A stretch of DNA of 64,000 bases from an uncultured Pseudomonadota bacterium (GCA_903921325.1 CAIXPL010000015.1:59453-123452); one strand, 5' to 3'; shown: positions 37,089 through 46,270, counted from the first letter of the stretch. A program made the numbers and translations. The notes: generated by a model from the sequence alone, not told the origin.

Positions 37089-37317
37089 GGTGCGATTGAC
37101 TCATGTTGTGCAATGACGGTCAGGATCGCCGTGTTCGCTGGCGACGTCAACCCGTCCGAGCGAAACCTCGCAGCCCCCAACCATTGCCCGCGAATGCTTT
37201 GCGGCCGAAACATCTGGACACGCTTTGTCTGCCGGCTTGGGCTGAATAGTGGAAAATCGCACATTGGAATGCCGTGTCGGAAACGCTGTATCCGGTCACC
37301 TCTGGAAGGTCCTCATT

Positions 37318-37821
37318 GTGCTGCACACCTCTGTCGGCCTATTCTCAGGCGCACGCATCCAGTCCTTGCGATCGGTTGCGCACTTGCGTGGAGCCAGGGC
37401 CGCCGTGGCCTTTGTGCTGCTGGGGGCAGTGGCCGTATGCGACGCCGCGCCCCCGGGGTATGGCTCTGGCAGGCTTGGCGATCGTGAGGCGGGTTCGCCA
37501 GGCTACGGCGGTGGCCCCGGTTTGAGCCCGGGCAACGCGCCGACCGGGCCTGGTGATCCGTTTGGACCAGGAGGACCAGGAGGACCAGGAGGACCAGGAG
37601 GACCAGGCGGCGGTCCTCGCGATCGCGAAAGCGGCGCGCCCGGCTATCCCTCGGGGCCGTACTACGATCGCTCGTCGCGTCCTGGCTTTCGCGGTGATCC
37701 CGGCGGACGTCACATGTCACCGGAGGAAAGGCGGCAACTGCGCGATCAAATTCGGGAGCACGGACGCGACCTGTATGGCTATCCACCTCCGCCGCCGCCG
37801 CCTCACCCGCCAGGATATTGA
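37318..37821 (+). CDS. Gly/Pro-rich exported protein of unknown function
   Basis: This 167-residue frame starts at GTG 37318, which has GGAAGG about 8 nt upstream; a longer frame begins at GTG 37249. A hydrophobic stretch AAVAFVLLGAVAV followed by CDAAPPG suggests a signal sequence. The mature part is Gly/Pro-rich with 9-bp repeats giving GGP triplets. It ends with RHMSPEERRQLRDQIREHGRDLYGYP and a polyproline tail. That helical MSPEERRQLRDQI motif recalls small exported proteins of other betaproteobacteria. It lies 12 bp before the CoA transferase gene. Function unknown. Confidence 0.65.
   Translation: MLHTSVGLFSGARIQSLRSVAHLRGARAAVAFVLLGAVAVCDAAPPGYGSGRLGDREAGSPGYGGGPGLSPGNAPTGPGDPFGPGGPGGPGGPGGPGGGPRDRESGAPGYPSGPYYDRSSRPGFRGDPGGRHMSPEERRQLRDQIREHGRDLYGYPPPPPPPHPPGY
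37564..37608. repeat. 9-bp tandem repeats (five units) in the Gly/Pro-rich protein gene
   Basis: GGACCAGGA is repeated four times, with a fifth unit GGACCAGGC. It encodes a collagen-like GGP run, and copy-number changes stay in frame. Confidence 0.9.
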
Positions 37822-37833
37822 AAGGATTAGTCA

Positions 37834-38964
37834 ATGCAAGCGTTGCAGGGATTGTTGGTGGTGGCGTTGGAACAGGCGGTTGCCGCCCCTTTGTGCTCGT
37901 GCCGCCTGGCCGATGCAGGTGCACGAGTCATCAAAATCGAACGACCGGAAGGTGATTTTGCACGCGGCTATGATCGCCTTGCGGGCGGTGATTCCTCGTA
38001 CTTTGTCTGGCTTAATCGGGGCAAGGAATCGGTCGTGCTTGATCTGAAGCGAGCTGAGGCGCGCGAGCAATTGCTGAGCCTGATTGATCAGGCCGACGTT
38101 TTTATTGAAAACCTCGCCCCTGGTGCGGCTGACCGTCTGGGATTTGCGCAAACCATTTTGCACGAACGCAATCCGCGCCTGATCACTCTGAGCATTTCCG
38201 GGTTTGCGCCCGGCAAGTCGCATGAGCGCAAGATGTATGACTTGCTGGTGCAAGGTGAAAGCGGTCTGGCCGAGATCACTGGGGCACCGTCGGAGCCGGG
38301 TCGTGTCGGCATTTCGGTGTCGGACCTGTCTTGTGGCTTGAATGCCTATGCCGCAGTGCTCGAAGCCATTGTCGACCGCGAACGCAGCGGACGCGGCGTC
38401 CATCTGGAGGTGTCGCTGTTTGACGCGACCGCCGAATGGATGACGGTGCCGCTCCTTCAGCATGAAGGCGGTCGCACGCCGCAGCGTATTGGTGTCGGTC
38501 ATCCCACTATTGCACCCTACGGGGCCTTTGCCACGGCCGATGGCCGGCGCATCATCATCAGTATTCAAAATGAGCGCGAATGGCACTCGCTGTGCACGCA
38601 TGTGCTGGGCGATTCGGCACTGCCGCAGGACCCGCGCCTGGCCGATAACGTCAGTCGCGTGACGCACCGGGACTTCGTCGATGGCATGGTGGCCGCGCGT
38701 TTCGGATCGCTTGAAAGTGGTGTGCTGGTTACGCTGCTTGAGAGCGCCAACATCGCCTGGGGTTTCCTCAACTCGATGCAGGAATTCTCGCAACACCCGG
38801 CACTGGCGCGGGTAAGCGTGCGCACGCCCTCGGGTGTCGTGCAGATGCCCGCTCCGGCTGCCCGGGTTGATCGTCAACTACCTGAATTCGGCGCAGTGCC
38901 AAGCCTTGGTGAACATACCGCCGCAGTTCTGGCGGAATTTGCGAGCGCCAAACCGGCGACCTAG
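37834..38964 (+). CDS. CaiB/BaiF-family CoA transferase (formyl-CoA transferase-like)
   Basis: This 376-residue class III CoA transferase moves CoA between carboxylic acids through an aspartyl anhydride. GARVIKIERPEGDFARGYD, WLNRGKESVVLDLK and FIENLAPGAADRLGF are conserved. The catalytic Asp is D136 in KMYDLLVQGESG, followed by GVHLEVSLFDATAEWM. It may load CoA onto an acid imported by the adjacent binding proteins. The C-terminal third is somewhat variable. Substrates cannot be inferred. Confidence 0.92.
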   Translation: MQALQGLLVVALEQAVAAPLCSCRLADAGARVIKIERPEGDFARGYDRLAGGDSSYFVWLNRGKESVVLDLKRAEAREQLLSLIDQADVFIENLAPGAADRLGFAQTILHERNPRLITLSISGFAPGKSHERKMYDLLVQGESGLAEITGAPSEPGRVGISVSDLSCGLNAYAAVLEAIVDRERSGRGVHLEVSLFDATAEWMTVPLLQHEGGRTPQRIGVGHPTIAPYGAFATADGRRIIISIQNEREWHSLCTHVLGDSALPQDPRLADNVSRVTHRDFVDGMVAARFGSLESGVLVTLLESANIAWGFLNSMQEFSQHPALARVSVRTPSGVVQMPAPAARVDRQLPEFGAVPSLGEHTAAVLAEFASAKPAT

Positions 38965-39020
38965 CCATTGCGTGAGTGCTTGCACTGCTCTCAGCACGGG
39001 CAGGGGCAGGATAAGAGGGT

Positions 39021-39094
39021 TAGCCCCGCAGCCGCAGGCAGGGGCAGCGGCACGGGCACGGGCAGGGCTAGCCCCGCAGCCGCAGGCAGGGGCA
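39021..39094. repeat. 26-bp direct repeat in the CoA transferase/LivK gap
   Basis: A 26-bp sequence beginning TAGCCCCGCAGCCGCAGG occurs at 39021-39046 and 39069-39094, 48 bp apart, in a GGCA-rich tract between two convergent genes. The rest of the 207-bp gap has no recognisable gene. It may act in RNA as a structured 3' end; no T-rich terminator is visible. Confidence 0.8.
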
Positions 39095-39171
39095 CGGGCG
39101 GCAGCAGCCGCAGGCGCCGATGCAAGGACTCGCGAGCAGAGTCCTTGCCATTCACACCACTGCCATTCCTG

Positions 39172-40527
39172 TTACTTGATTGCGTTGGCGTAGGGGTAAA
39201 TCATTTCGCCGGTTTTCAGCGCACTGGGGTCGAGTACGGCTTCGTGCGACAGATCGGTGAACTGATCAAGCGTGTTACCGGTGATGTTGCGGAACTGCAC
39301 CGTCAACAGACGTGCCTCGGGCCATGCCCCGTTGGCATCAAAGCGCAGCTTCCCCCACACCGTGTCAAAGCTGTGGCTGTGGATGTAGTCGGCAATCTTG
39401 CCTTGATCGAGGCTTTGGGTTCCGCTCACCGCATCGGCCAGTACCTGCAGGTAGGCATAGGACGGGGGGGTCATGAAATAGCCCAATGGCTCGACGCCCT
39501 CGGCACTTGCGCGCGCCTGATATTTCTTCAGCAACTCGGCCATGCCCGGATAGGCCATGGTGGGTACGGGCAGCCAGTTCTCGAACGACACCACACCGTT
39601 CAACAAAGGCCCGAGCTGCGTCTTGATCGAGGCGACCTGCAGACCGACCATCGCGCCGCCGAAGAACTTCGGCCGAAAACCGGTCTCATGTACCGCGCGC
39701 ACCATGCCCACCGTGTCTGGGGGATAGGAAGCGACATAGAACACATCGGCATTGGTTGCCTGCACGGCACGCACGATCGGGGTGTAGTCGGTGGTGTTGG
39801 GTGGATAAGCCTTGTCATAGACGACTTCAAGGCCAGCCGCCTTCGCATTGGCGCGTGCACCGTCGGCATTGTTCTTGGAGAATTCGCTATCCGCAGCGGC
39901 GATGGCAATCGTCCGCGGCTTCGGATTCTGGCGCGCAAGGATCTCGAAAATGCCCTTCGACCAGTCGGTGGTTGGCGTGGAACCCAATGAGAGCATTGCG
40001 AAGTAGCGGTCGTACTTGAAGCGCTCATTGATGTTGAGCGCCACCAGACTGATCACCGTCATGCCGTGCTGGATCGCCACCGGCATCATCGGTGCGGTCA
40101 TGTTGGTGCCATAGGGGCCGACGATCAGATCGACGTGATCGACATCGAGCAATTTGGAATAGAGCGAGGGCGCACTCGAGGGCGTACTCTGATCATCGTA
40201 GTAGACCAGTTTTACGGGGCGTCCGAGCAGACCACCACGGGCATTGATGTCCTCTTCCCATATCTTCATGGCGACCAGGGCGGGTTTGCCTGAACTTGAG
40301 AAACCGCCGGTGAGAGACATGGTGAAACCGATCTTGATCGGTTCGGCGGCCTGCGCGACGGGCGCGAGCACCAGCAGGCCAACCATCAGGGCAACCCATG
40401 AAATCACTGCTGACAAGCGCGCGCAGGCACCGCGGGCGAGTTGCAAGGGTGAGCCCGATGGCGCGTTCCAGTGAACGTGTGTGCGCCGCTCAGATGACAC
40501 GGCAGGGGCGCGCAGCTTTCGTAGCAT
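39172..40527 (-). CDS. ABC transporter substrate-binding protein, branched-chain amino acid (LivK) type
   Basis: This 451-residue periplasmic binding protein of the Leu/Ile/Val family has a long basic leader, a hydrophobic signal core (WVALMVGLLVLAPVAQA), then IKIGFTMSLTGGFSSSGKPALVAMKIWEEDINARGG, the usual first strand. ATG 40527 is chosen because GGAGGA lies 7 nt upstream. Ligands of this class include aromatic acids and amides as well as amino acids. No livHMGF genes accompany it, so it is an orphan receptor here. It is divergent from the NitT/TauT-type cluster. Confidence 0.92.
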   Translation of the reverse strand: MLRKLRAPAVSSERRTHVHWNAPSGSPLQLARGACARLSAVISWVALMVGLLVLAPVAQAAEPIKIGFTMSLTGGFSSSGKPALVAMKIWEEDINARGGLLGRPVKLVYYDDQSTPSSAPSLYSKLLDVDHVDLIVGPYGTNMTAPMMPVAIQHGMTVISLVALNINERFKYDRYFAMLSLGSTPTTDWSKGIFEILARQNPKPRTIAIAAADSEFSKNNADGARANAKAAGLEVVYDKAYPPNTTDYTPIVRAVQATNADVFYVASYPPDTVGMVRAVHETGFRPKFFGGAMVGLQVASIKTQLGPLLNGVVSFENWLPVPTMAYPGMAELLKKYQARASAEGVEPLGYFMTPPSYAYLQVLADAVSGTQSLDQGKIADYIHSHSFDTVWGKLRFDANGAWPEARLLTVQFRNITGNTLDQFTDLSHEAVLDPSALKTGEMIYPYANAIK

Positions 40528-40772
40528 GATGTCTTCCTCCATGGATGTCCGTGCCTCGTTTGGGCGCGGTGTGTATCGGCGCGGTGTTCCCGGGCAATCC
40601 GGTCGACAGCGTCAGTTCGCGCGCTATCCTAACCCAAGCTTGATATCCGTGTGCCCGCATTGCGTTCTGCCGCAAATGTGATGACCGCGCTCCTGCATTG
40701 CACTGAGTGCCTGAATTGGGCAGACTCTGCGCGGCGTGCCGGTTGCGGTGCGACGACCCAGGGAGACAGTGC

Positions 40773-41825
40773 ATGAGTTCGTGTGTATCGAATGACCGTT
40801 GCGGAACCGGACTGACGCAGCGAACCCGACTGGCGTCACGAACCCGACTGGCGCTGCGTGCCCGCGTGATTGCAGGTGGCATTGCACTGGTAATCGGTTC
40901 GCTAATTTGGGGTGCCCAGGCGATCGCGCAGACCCGCCCGGTGATCAAGGTTGCAAGTCTGACCCTGCCGGTGTTCAACCCTATCGTCTGGAACGTAATG
41001 AAGGCGCGTGGCTTTGATGTGAAAGCCGGTTTCGATCTGGACATCCACGCATTCCCGTCGATCTCGGCGTTCTACGCCGCGCTTGCGACCGGCGAGGTGG
41101 ACGCGCTGGTGGGCGGCCCGACGATCTTTCAGAAAATGAGCCTTGAAGGTGTGCCGATCCGTTTGTTCGCCACCGGACTGAAACTCTCGGATCTGGTGAT
41201 CTTTGCGCGCGATCCGGCGATCCGTCGACTGGCCGACCTGAAGGGCAAGCAGCTGGCTATCGACATGGGTAGTTCGCAGTACCAGATGGTGGCGATCTAT
41301 GCTCGTGCCAAGTCGATCAATCTGGGCAAGGATATCGCCGTGATCAATGGCAACTTCGCGATTTCACGGGCACAACTGGAAGCCGAGCGGGTCGATGCAG
41401 CGATGGTGGTCGAGCCAATGGCGACCATGATCAGCCGGGCGCATCCCGAGTGGCCGATCATTTTCAATGGCAACGAAGGCTGGCACGAAATCACCGGGCA
41501 GGAGGGTTGGGAAATCGTCGCTGCCCTGCGCGCGGATTCGCTGGCGCGCATGCCCGATGCCGCGCGACGCATGACCGCCGCATTGCAGGATGTGGCCGCG
41601 TTCATGCGTACTGACACCGATGCGGCCGATCGCATTGCGGTGGATACCGTGAAGCTGCCGGCCGGAGTACTCAAGGAAGCAGTGGCGACCAAGCGTTGGG
41701 ACTTTGATGTGCGTCCGATTGCCGGCACTGAGCGCAAGGTGATCTGGGACATGTTCGAGCGCGCCGTGGCTGCAGGATTTGTGCCAAGCCTGCCCGATGA
41801 GGCCATCGTGTACCGTGCTCCCTGA
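40773..41825 (+). CDS. ABC transporter substrate-binding protein, nitrate/sulfonate/taurine (NMT1/THI5-like) type
   Basis: This 350-residue exported protein has a signal region rich in Thr/Arg followed by a hydrophobic core (VIAGGIALVIGSLIWGAQA). The family signature includes FYAALATGEVDALVGGPTIF, ADLKGKQLAIDMGSSQY and ERVDAAMVVEPMATMI. ATG 40773 has GGAG 7 nt upstream. The permease and ATPase genes follow, so this is a complete three-gene importer. Possible ligands are sulfonates, nitrate, pyrimidines or aromatic acids; a TauE gene downstream slightly favours an organosulfur compound. Confidence 0.88.
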   Translation: MSSCVSNDRCGTGLTQRTRLASRTRLALRARVIAGGIALVIGSLIWGAQAIAQTRPVIKVASLTLPVFNPIVWNVMKARGFDVKAGFDLDIHAFPSISAFYAALATGEVDALVGGPTIFQKMSLEGVPIRLFATGLKLSDLVIFARDPAIRRLADLKGKQLAIDMGSSQYQMVAIYARAKSINLGKDIAVINGNFAISRAQLEAERVDAAMVVEPMATMISRAHPEWPIIFNGNEGWHEITGQEGWEIVAALRADSLARMPDAARRMTAALQDVAAFMRTDTDAADRIAVDTVKLPAGVLKEAVATKRWDFDVRPIAGTERKVIWDMFERAVAAGFVPSLPDEAIVYRAP

Positions 41826-41831
41826 GCAAAT

Positions 41832-41871
41832 GAGCACAGGAGCACAGGAGCACAGGAGCACAGGAGCACAT
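41832..41871. repeat. 8-bp tandem repeat (five units) abutting the permease start codon
   Basis: Four GAGCACAG units and a terminal GAGCACAT fill the spacer between the binding-protein stop and the permease ATG (41870). Each unit contributes a GGAG ribosome-site core, the nearest only 3 nt and the next 11 nt from the ATG. Slippage would change spacing in 8-bp steps and might tune permease translation. Confidence 0.9.
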
Positions 41872-42652
41872 GAGGCCATCAGCAGCGGCAGAGGTTGTGA
41901 TCAGCGGGGGCGGCTGGCGTCTGCCACGAGAGGCAATCATCGCTCTTCTCGTTCTGCTCGTGCTGTGGGAGCTTGCCTCGCGTAATGCGGCGGTGCTCGG
42001 CGTGCCCGCATTTGCAATTCCGAGTCTTGAGCGCATCGCGAAGAGTCTGATCACGGTCACCTGGGTCGATGTGGTGGTGACCGTGGCCCGTGTGCTGGGG
42101 GCACTTCTGTGCTCCTTTGCGCTAGCCGCGCTCATCGCCATCTGGATGTACTGCGTGCCCAGGGTTGAGCGCTACGCCTATCCGCTGGTGCGACTGCTCA
42201 TGGCAGTGCCGGTGATCTCCTGGATTCTCTTTGCGGTCTTGTGGTTCAAACACGTTGAATTTCGTATCGGATTTGTTCTGGTGGCGGTCTGCGGCCCCTT
42301 GTTTTTGGTCGATATGCTCTCCTCCATGAAAGGGGTATCGAAAGAGCTGCGCGACATGATTCACTCGTTTCGCCCCAGCACATCGCAGTTGTTTCGCAAA
42401 CTGATGCTGCCGGCGATATTGCCGGCGCTGCTCACCAGCTGGAAGATCAATCTCAGCCTTGCGATACGCGTGGTGACGATTGCCGAACTGGTGGGGGCGG
42501 TGACCGGCATGGGCCATCAGCTCTCGGTCGCGCAGGAACTGTTCTCGGTGGCCGACGTGTTTGCCTGGACCCTGGTGCTGGTCGCCGTGCTGTTTGCTCT
42601 GGAGGCTGTGCTCAATCAGATCGAAGCGCGCGTGCTGCGCTGGCGCGTATGA
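41870..42652 (+). CDS. ABC transporter permease (SsuC/TauC type)
   Basis: This 260-residue inner-membrane protein has about six hydrophobic segments. ELRDMIHSFRPSTSQLFRKLMLPAILPALLTSWKINLSLAIRVVTIAELVGA covers the EAA-loop region that contacts the ATPase. It follows the binding-protein gene after an 8-bp repeat spacer and overlaps the ATPase start by 4 bp. Confidence 0.9.
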   Translation: MRPSAAAEVVISGGGWRLPREAIIALLVLLVLWELASRNAAVLGVPAFAIPSLERIAKSLITVTWVDVVVTVARVLGALLCSFALAALIAIWMYCVPRVERYAYPLVRLLMAVPVISWILFAVLWFKHVEFRIGFVLVAVCGPLFLVDMLSSMKGVSKELRDMIHSFRPSTSQLFRKLMLPAILPALLTSWKINLSLAIRVVTIAELVGAVTGMGHQLSVAQELFSVADVFAWTLVLVAVLFALEAVLNQIEARVLRWRV

Positions 42653-43521
42653 GCGGGCTGCGCATCCAGGCGCAGCACTTGCGCAAGCAGTTTCGCCAAA
42701 GTGCGAATGGCGTCTTGATCACTGCCATCGAGCAGCTCGATTTTGTGATCGAACCTGGGGAAATCGTGGCCGTGGTGGGCAGTACGGGCTGCGGCAAGTC
42801 GAGCCTGTTCGATGTAATGATCGGGTTGCAGGCACCCACCGCGGGGCGCTTGTTGATCGGCGATCGCGAACCGTATCGCGATTTCAATGGCTTTCGCGGG
42901 CTGATTGCCACCGTGTTCCAGCAGGACCGCTTGATGCCCTGGCGCTCCAGCCTGGACAACGTTTGCCTGCCGCTGGAACTGATTGGTCTTGCCCCGGATG
43001 AACAGCACCGGCGCGCGCGCGGCTGGCTCGAGCGCCTGGGTCTGGCTGCTTTCACCGACGCCTATCCGCATGAGCTCTCCGGCGGGATGCGCCAACGGGT
43101 TGCCATTGCGCGCGCGTTTGTGTTGCAACCGGCCATTCTGTTGGCCGACGAGTCCTTCGGGCATCTGGATGAGGTCACCGCGGCTGAATTGCGTGAAACC
43201 TTTGTCGCGCTGGCCCGCGAATGCGGTAGCACGGCAGTCCTGATCACCCACCAGTTGGAAGAGGCGATGTCGGTCGGCGACCGTGTGCTGGTGTTCGCAA
43301 AGCCCGCCACCGTGCTCGCCGACATTCGGGTGGCCGATTGGCCAGCAGAGCGGCGTGGCGAGCTGCGCGAGGCGATCCAGCTCACGCTGCAATCCAATCG
43401 ATGCGATGAACGCATTGCTCGGCTAGCCGTGCAGCAGCCCGCCGATGCCGTCATAGAGCAGCTTGGCGCCCGAGATAAACATGAGCAGAGTGACCAGGCG
43501 ATAAAAGCCAACGGGCGATAG
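42649..43521 (+). CDS. ABC transporter ATP-binding protein (SsuB/TauB type)
   Basis: This 290-residue cytoplasmic ATPase has Walker A VVGSTGCGKSSLF, Q-loop TVFQQDRLMPWRSSLDNV, signature LSGGMRQRVAIARAF, Walker B AILLADESFGHLDE and H-loop VLITHQLEEAMSVGDRV. About 30 C-terminal residues run 99 bp into the convergent TauE gene on the other strand, beyond the usual family end. The ATP-binding core is complete. Confidence 0.92.
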   Translation: MSGLRIQAQHLRKQFRQSANGVLITAIEQLDFVIEPGEIVAVVGSTGCGKSSLFDVMIGLQAPTAGRLLIGDREPYRDFNGFRGLIATVFQQDRLMPWRSSLDNVCLPLELIGLAPDEQHRRARGWLERLGLAAFTDAYPHELSGGMRQRVAIARAFVLQPAILLADESFGHLDEVTAAELRETFVALARECGSTAVLITHQLEEAMSVGDRVLVFAKPATVLADIRVADWPAERRGELREAIQLTLQSNRCDERIARLAVQQPADAVIEQLGARDKHEQSDQAIKANGR

Positions 43522-44193
43522 GCGCCGGTTGAGCCAGATGCCGAGCGCGACGCCGGCCAGGGCGGCCGGTGCCAGCGCGCTCGAGGCCGACAGATTGCGC
43601 GTGTCGAGCAAGCCCAGAAACGCATAGGGCACGATTTTGATGGCGTTCATGATGCAGAAGAACACCATGTTCGTGCCGACGAACACGGCTTTCTCCATGC
43701 GCTGACCAAGCAGGTAAACGGCCAGGGGGGCACCGCCGGAATGGGCAACAAAACTGGTGAAACCCGATGTACCCGCCCAGAACCAGCCCTTGACCGGCGA
43801 GGGGTGTGCCAGCACCGGTTTACGCCGTGCCGCGTTGTAGAGCGCGAAACTCACTGAAATCAGACCGATCAGAATGCGGATCCAGTGCTCGTTCATCGAG
43901 TTGAAGAACCACCAGCCCAGCAGCGAGCCGACCAGACCAGCGGGCACGATGATGCGCATGTTGGCGCGGTCGATCTTGGCGCGGTAATACCACAGTCCGG
44001 CAATGTCCATGAGGACCAGGATCGGCAGCATGATTGCCGCCGCATCCACCGGCGTGATCACGAGCGACATGATCGGCACCGACAGTCCACCGACGCCGCC
44101 GCCAAAGCCGGCCTTTGAAATGCCGCTTACCAGAACCGCCGCGACGCAAACGGCAAAAACAGTTGGATCGCTAGCGATATGGGCGAGATTCAA
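43423..44193 (-). CDS. TauE/SafE-family sulfite/anion exporter (TSUP)
   Basis: This 256-residue membrane protein has about eight hydrophobic segments in two TSUP repeats: VLVSGISKAGFGGGVGGLSVPIMSL in the first and WAGTSGFTSFVAHSGGAPLAVYLLGQRM in the second, both with the Gly-rich family pattern. The only upstream start is TTG 44193 with a weak ribosome site. Relatives export sulfite or sulfoacetate, or take up small anions. Its 3' end overlaps the ABC ATPase gene by 99 bp on the opposite strand. Confidence 0.88.
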   Translation of the reverse strand: MNLAHIASDPTVFAVCVAAVLVSGISKAGFGGGVGGLSVPIMSLVITPVDAAAIMLPILVLMDIAGLWYYRAKIDRANMRIIVPAGLVGSLLGWWFFNSMNEHWIRILIGLISVSFALYNAARRKPVLAHPSPVKGWFWAGTSGFTSFVAHSGGAPLAVYLLGQRMEKAVFVGTNMVFFCIMNAIKIVPYAFLGLLDTRNLSASSALAPAALAGVALGIWLNRRLSPVGFYRLVTLLMFISGAKLLYDGIGGLLHG

Positions 44194-44317
44194 GATGTAA
44201 TTGACCTGGGTTGCGACGGTAGGACTTGCTCGATCAAGGACACGCCAGAACGCCGCGTGATGACGCCGCTGCGCGAGCGCGCCGAAGCCCGATGGTGCGG
44301 CTTGGGCAACGAGGCTC

Positions 44318-45256
44318 TCAGAATGCGACGTTATGGCGCCCTTTCAATTGCAACATCTGGCGTGCCTCGTCGGCGGTGGCAACCGATAGTGAAAGCTCTT
44401 CAAGAATGCGACGAATCTTGCGCACCTGATCGGCATTCGAGGTGGCCATCTGACCGCGCCCGAGATAGAGACTGTCCTCCAGGCCGACCCGTACGTTGCC
44501 GCCCATTTGCGCACCCGCCGTGAGCAGTCCCATCTGGTGGCGCCCCGCACCCAGGATGGACCAGTGATAGGCATCGCCAAACAACTTGTCGGCAATGCGC
44601 TTCATGTGCAGCAGGTTCTCGCTATCGGCACCTATGCCACCGAGGATGCCAAAAATGGTTTGTACAAACAGCGGTGGCTTCACCAGGCCGCGGTCGAGAA
44701 AGTGCGCCAGGTTGTACAGGTGTCCGACGTCATAGCATTCGAATTCGAACCGGGTACCGCAGCCCTCGCCCAACTCACGGAAGATGAACTCGATGTCCTT
44801 GAACGTATTGCGGAAAATGAAATCGCGGCTCGCTTCCAGGTAGGCAGGCTCCCACGCATGCTGGAAACTCGGGTAGCGCCCGAGCATGGGGTACAACCCG
44901 AAATTCATCGAACCCATATTGCATGAGCACATTTCTGGTTTGGCCTGCAAAGGTGCGGCCAGGCGCTCCTGCACGGTCATGTTGTGACCGCCGCCGGTGG
45001 TGATGTTGATCACCGCGTCACACTGCTCCTTGATCACCGGCAAGAATTCCATGAACACCTTCGGATCCGGTGTCGGACGCCCATTGAGGGGATCACGGGC
45101 ATGCAGATGAATGATCGCGGCACCGGCTTCAGCAGCGGCAATGGATTCGGCCGCAATCTGCGCCGGTGTGATGGGTAAATGCGGCGACATGGTCGGCGTG
45201 TGAATCGAACCGGTGATGGCGCAGGTGATGATCACCTTACCCTGTGCGGCGGCCAT
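44318..45256 (-). CDS. Beta-keto acid cleavage enzyme (BKACE, DUF849)
   Basis: This 312-residue TIM-barrel enzyme is expected to use acetyl-CoA and Zn to convert a beta-keto acid to acetoacetate plus a new CoA ester. VIITCAITGSIHTPTMSPHLPITP, IIHLHARDPLNGRPTPD with the zinc-binding His pair, INITTGGG and WSILGAGRHQM are family motifs. ATG 45256 has AGGAG 6 nt upstream; the frame extends farther but without a ribosome site. It is divergent from tsaB. The specific keto acid is unknown; 3-oxoadipate, dehydrocarnitine and 3,5-diaminohexanoate-type substrates are known in the family. Confidence 0.92.
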   Translation of the reverse strand: MAAAQGKVIITCAITGSIHTPTMSPHLPITPAQIAAESIAAAEAGAAIIHLHARDPLNGRPTPDPKVFMEFLPVIKEQCDAVINITTGGGHNMTVQERLAAPLQAKPEMCSCNMGSMNFGLYPMLGRYPSFQHAWEPAYLEASRDFIFRNTFKDIEFIFRELGEGCGTRFEFECYDVGHLYNLAHFLDRGLVKPPLFVQTIFGILGGIGADSENLLHMKRIADKLFGDAYHWSILGAGRHQMGLLTAGAQMGGNVRVGLEDSLYLGRGQMATSNADQVRKIRRILEELSLSVATADEARQMLQLKGRHNVAF

Positions 45257-45407
45257 GAGAGCTCCTGTGACGGTGAGGGGCAAGATTGTTGAAATGAGCG
45301 CAGCGCCGGGCCGAACGTGGCCCGCGCGGGCAGGGGCGCAGTGTACCGCGGTGGATTGTTGATCCGGGTGCGCGGCAACGTCAAGCTGCCGCGCGGCGGG
45401 GCGCAGG

Positions 45408-45413
45408 TACAAT
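45408..45413 (+). promoter_or_regulatory. -10-like TACAAT next to the tsaB start (possible leaderless mRNA)
   Basis: TACAAT ends 8 bp before ATG 45422, so transcription would start within about two bases of the start codon. No ribosome site precedes the ATG. The arrangement matches that before the Rieske alpha gene at 28251. Confidence 0.4.
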
Positions 45414-45421
45414 CCTGAATA

Positions 45422-46270
45422 ATGAGACTGCTCGCCTTTGACTGCTCGACCGATACCCTCATCGTGGCCGCACGAGGGGACACGGCGAACTGGAGCCACA
45501 CGCAGGGTGTTGGCAGTGGTGCCAGTGCGCGCATTTTGCCCTGGGTGCAAAAGGCGCTCGGCGAGCTGCAATGGCGTGGCACTGAGATCGACGCGATTGT
45601 GTTTGGCGCCGGTCCCGGTTCATTCACCGGTCTGCGTATTGCCTGCGGGATTGCGCAGGGTCTCGCGCTCGCGTGGGATTGCCCGGTGATTCCGGTTTCC
45701 TCGTTCCAGGCGGTGGCGATGACCGCGCGCCGGCATCACCCGACTGCGACCGATGCGCTCTGGGTAGTGCTTGATGCGCGCATGGGTGAAGCCTATCTGG
45801 CTGCGATGATATGGGATGGTGAACAGTGGCTCCATGAGGCACCACCGCAGGTGCTCAAACCCGCGGCGGTCATCGCCGCGATTCTGGCCGGACCAAGCGG
45901 ACGCCTCGGTTGTGGTTCAGGATTCGCGACTTACCCGCAACTAGGTGAAGCGCTGGGCGCTCATCTGAGCCAGTGCGACGCGTCCAGTGCATTGGATGCA
46001 ACCTCGCTTATCGATGTGGGCGAGCGTGCGTGGCGAAGTGGCAGGACAGTCGCGGTTGACGAGGCGTTGCCATTGTATGTGCGGGACAAAGTGGCCATGA
46101 CAACGCTTGAGCGACGTGCCCGCGTTGCACGCAATGAGTTGATAAACGCTGATGCCGACCGCACTCGCGACAGTGAAAAGGACAGCGGTAACGACGGTAG
46201 TGCGAGTGGTAATGGTGTGCGCGGTGGTGCGACTGCCGAGGACGTTCAGATCAGGGCGATACAGCCATGA
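45422..46270 (+). CDS. tsaB: tRNA threonylcarbamoyladenosine biosynthesis protein TsaB
   Basis: This 282-residue ASKHA-fold partner of TsaD is required for t6A at position 37 of ANN-decoding tRNAs. MRLLAFDCSTDTL starts the fold. VFGAGPGSFTGLRIACGIAQGLALAWDCPVIPVSSFQA is the conserved core for TsaD contact. The C-terminal 50 residues form a Ser/Asp/Gly-rich extension beyond the usual 230. The stop overlaps the rimI start by 4 bp. Confidence 0.94.
   Translation: MRLLAFDCSTDTLIVAARGDTANWSHTQGVGSGASARILPWVQKALGELQWRGTEIDAIVFGAGPGSFTGLRIACGIAQGLALAWDCPVIPVSSFQAVAMTARRHHPTATDALWVVLDARMGEAYLAAMIWDGEQWLHEAPPQVLKPAAVIAAILAGPSGRLGCGSGFATYPQLGEALGAHLSQCDASSALDATSLIDVGERAWRSGRTVAVDEALPLYVRDKVAMTTLERRARVARNELINADADRTRDSEKDSGNDGSASGNGVRGGATAEDVQIRAIQP

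Noticed and set aside
37831..38877. Long minus-strand frame opposite the CoA transferase
   Set aside because: It mirrors the GC-rich CaiB-family gene, whose protein has all family motifs; the mirror has none.
38968..39990. 340-residue plus-strand frame opposite the LivK-type gene
   Set aside because: It is antisense to a clear binding protein and starts in a GGCA repeat tract.
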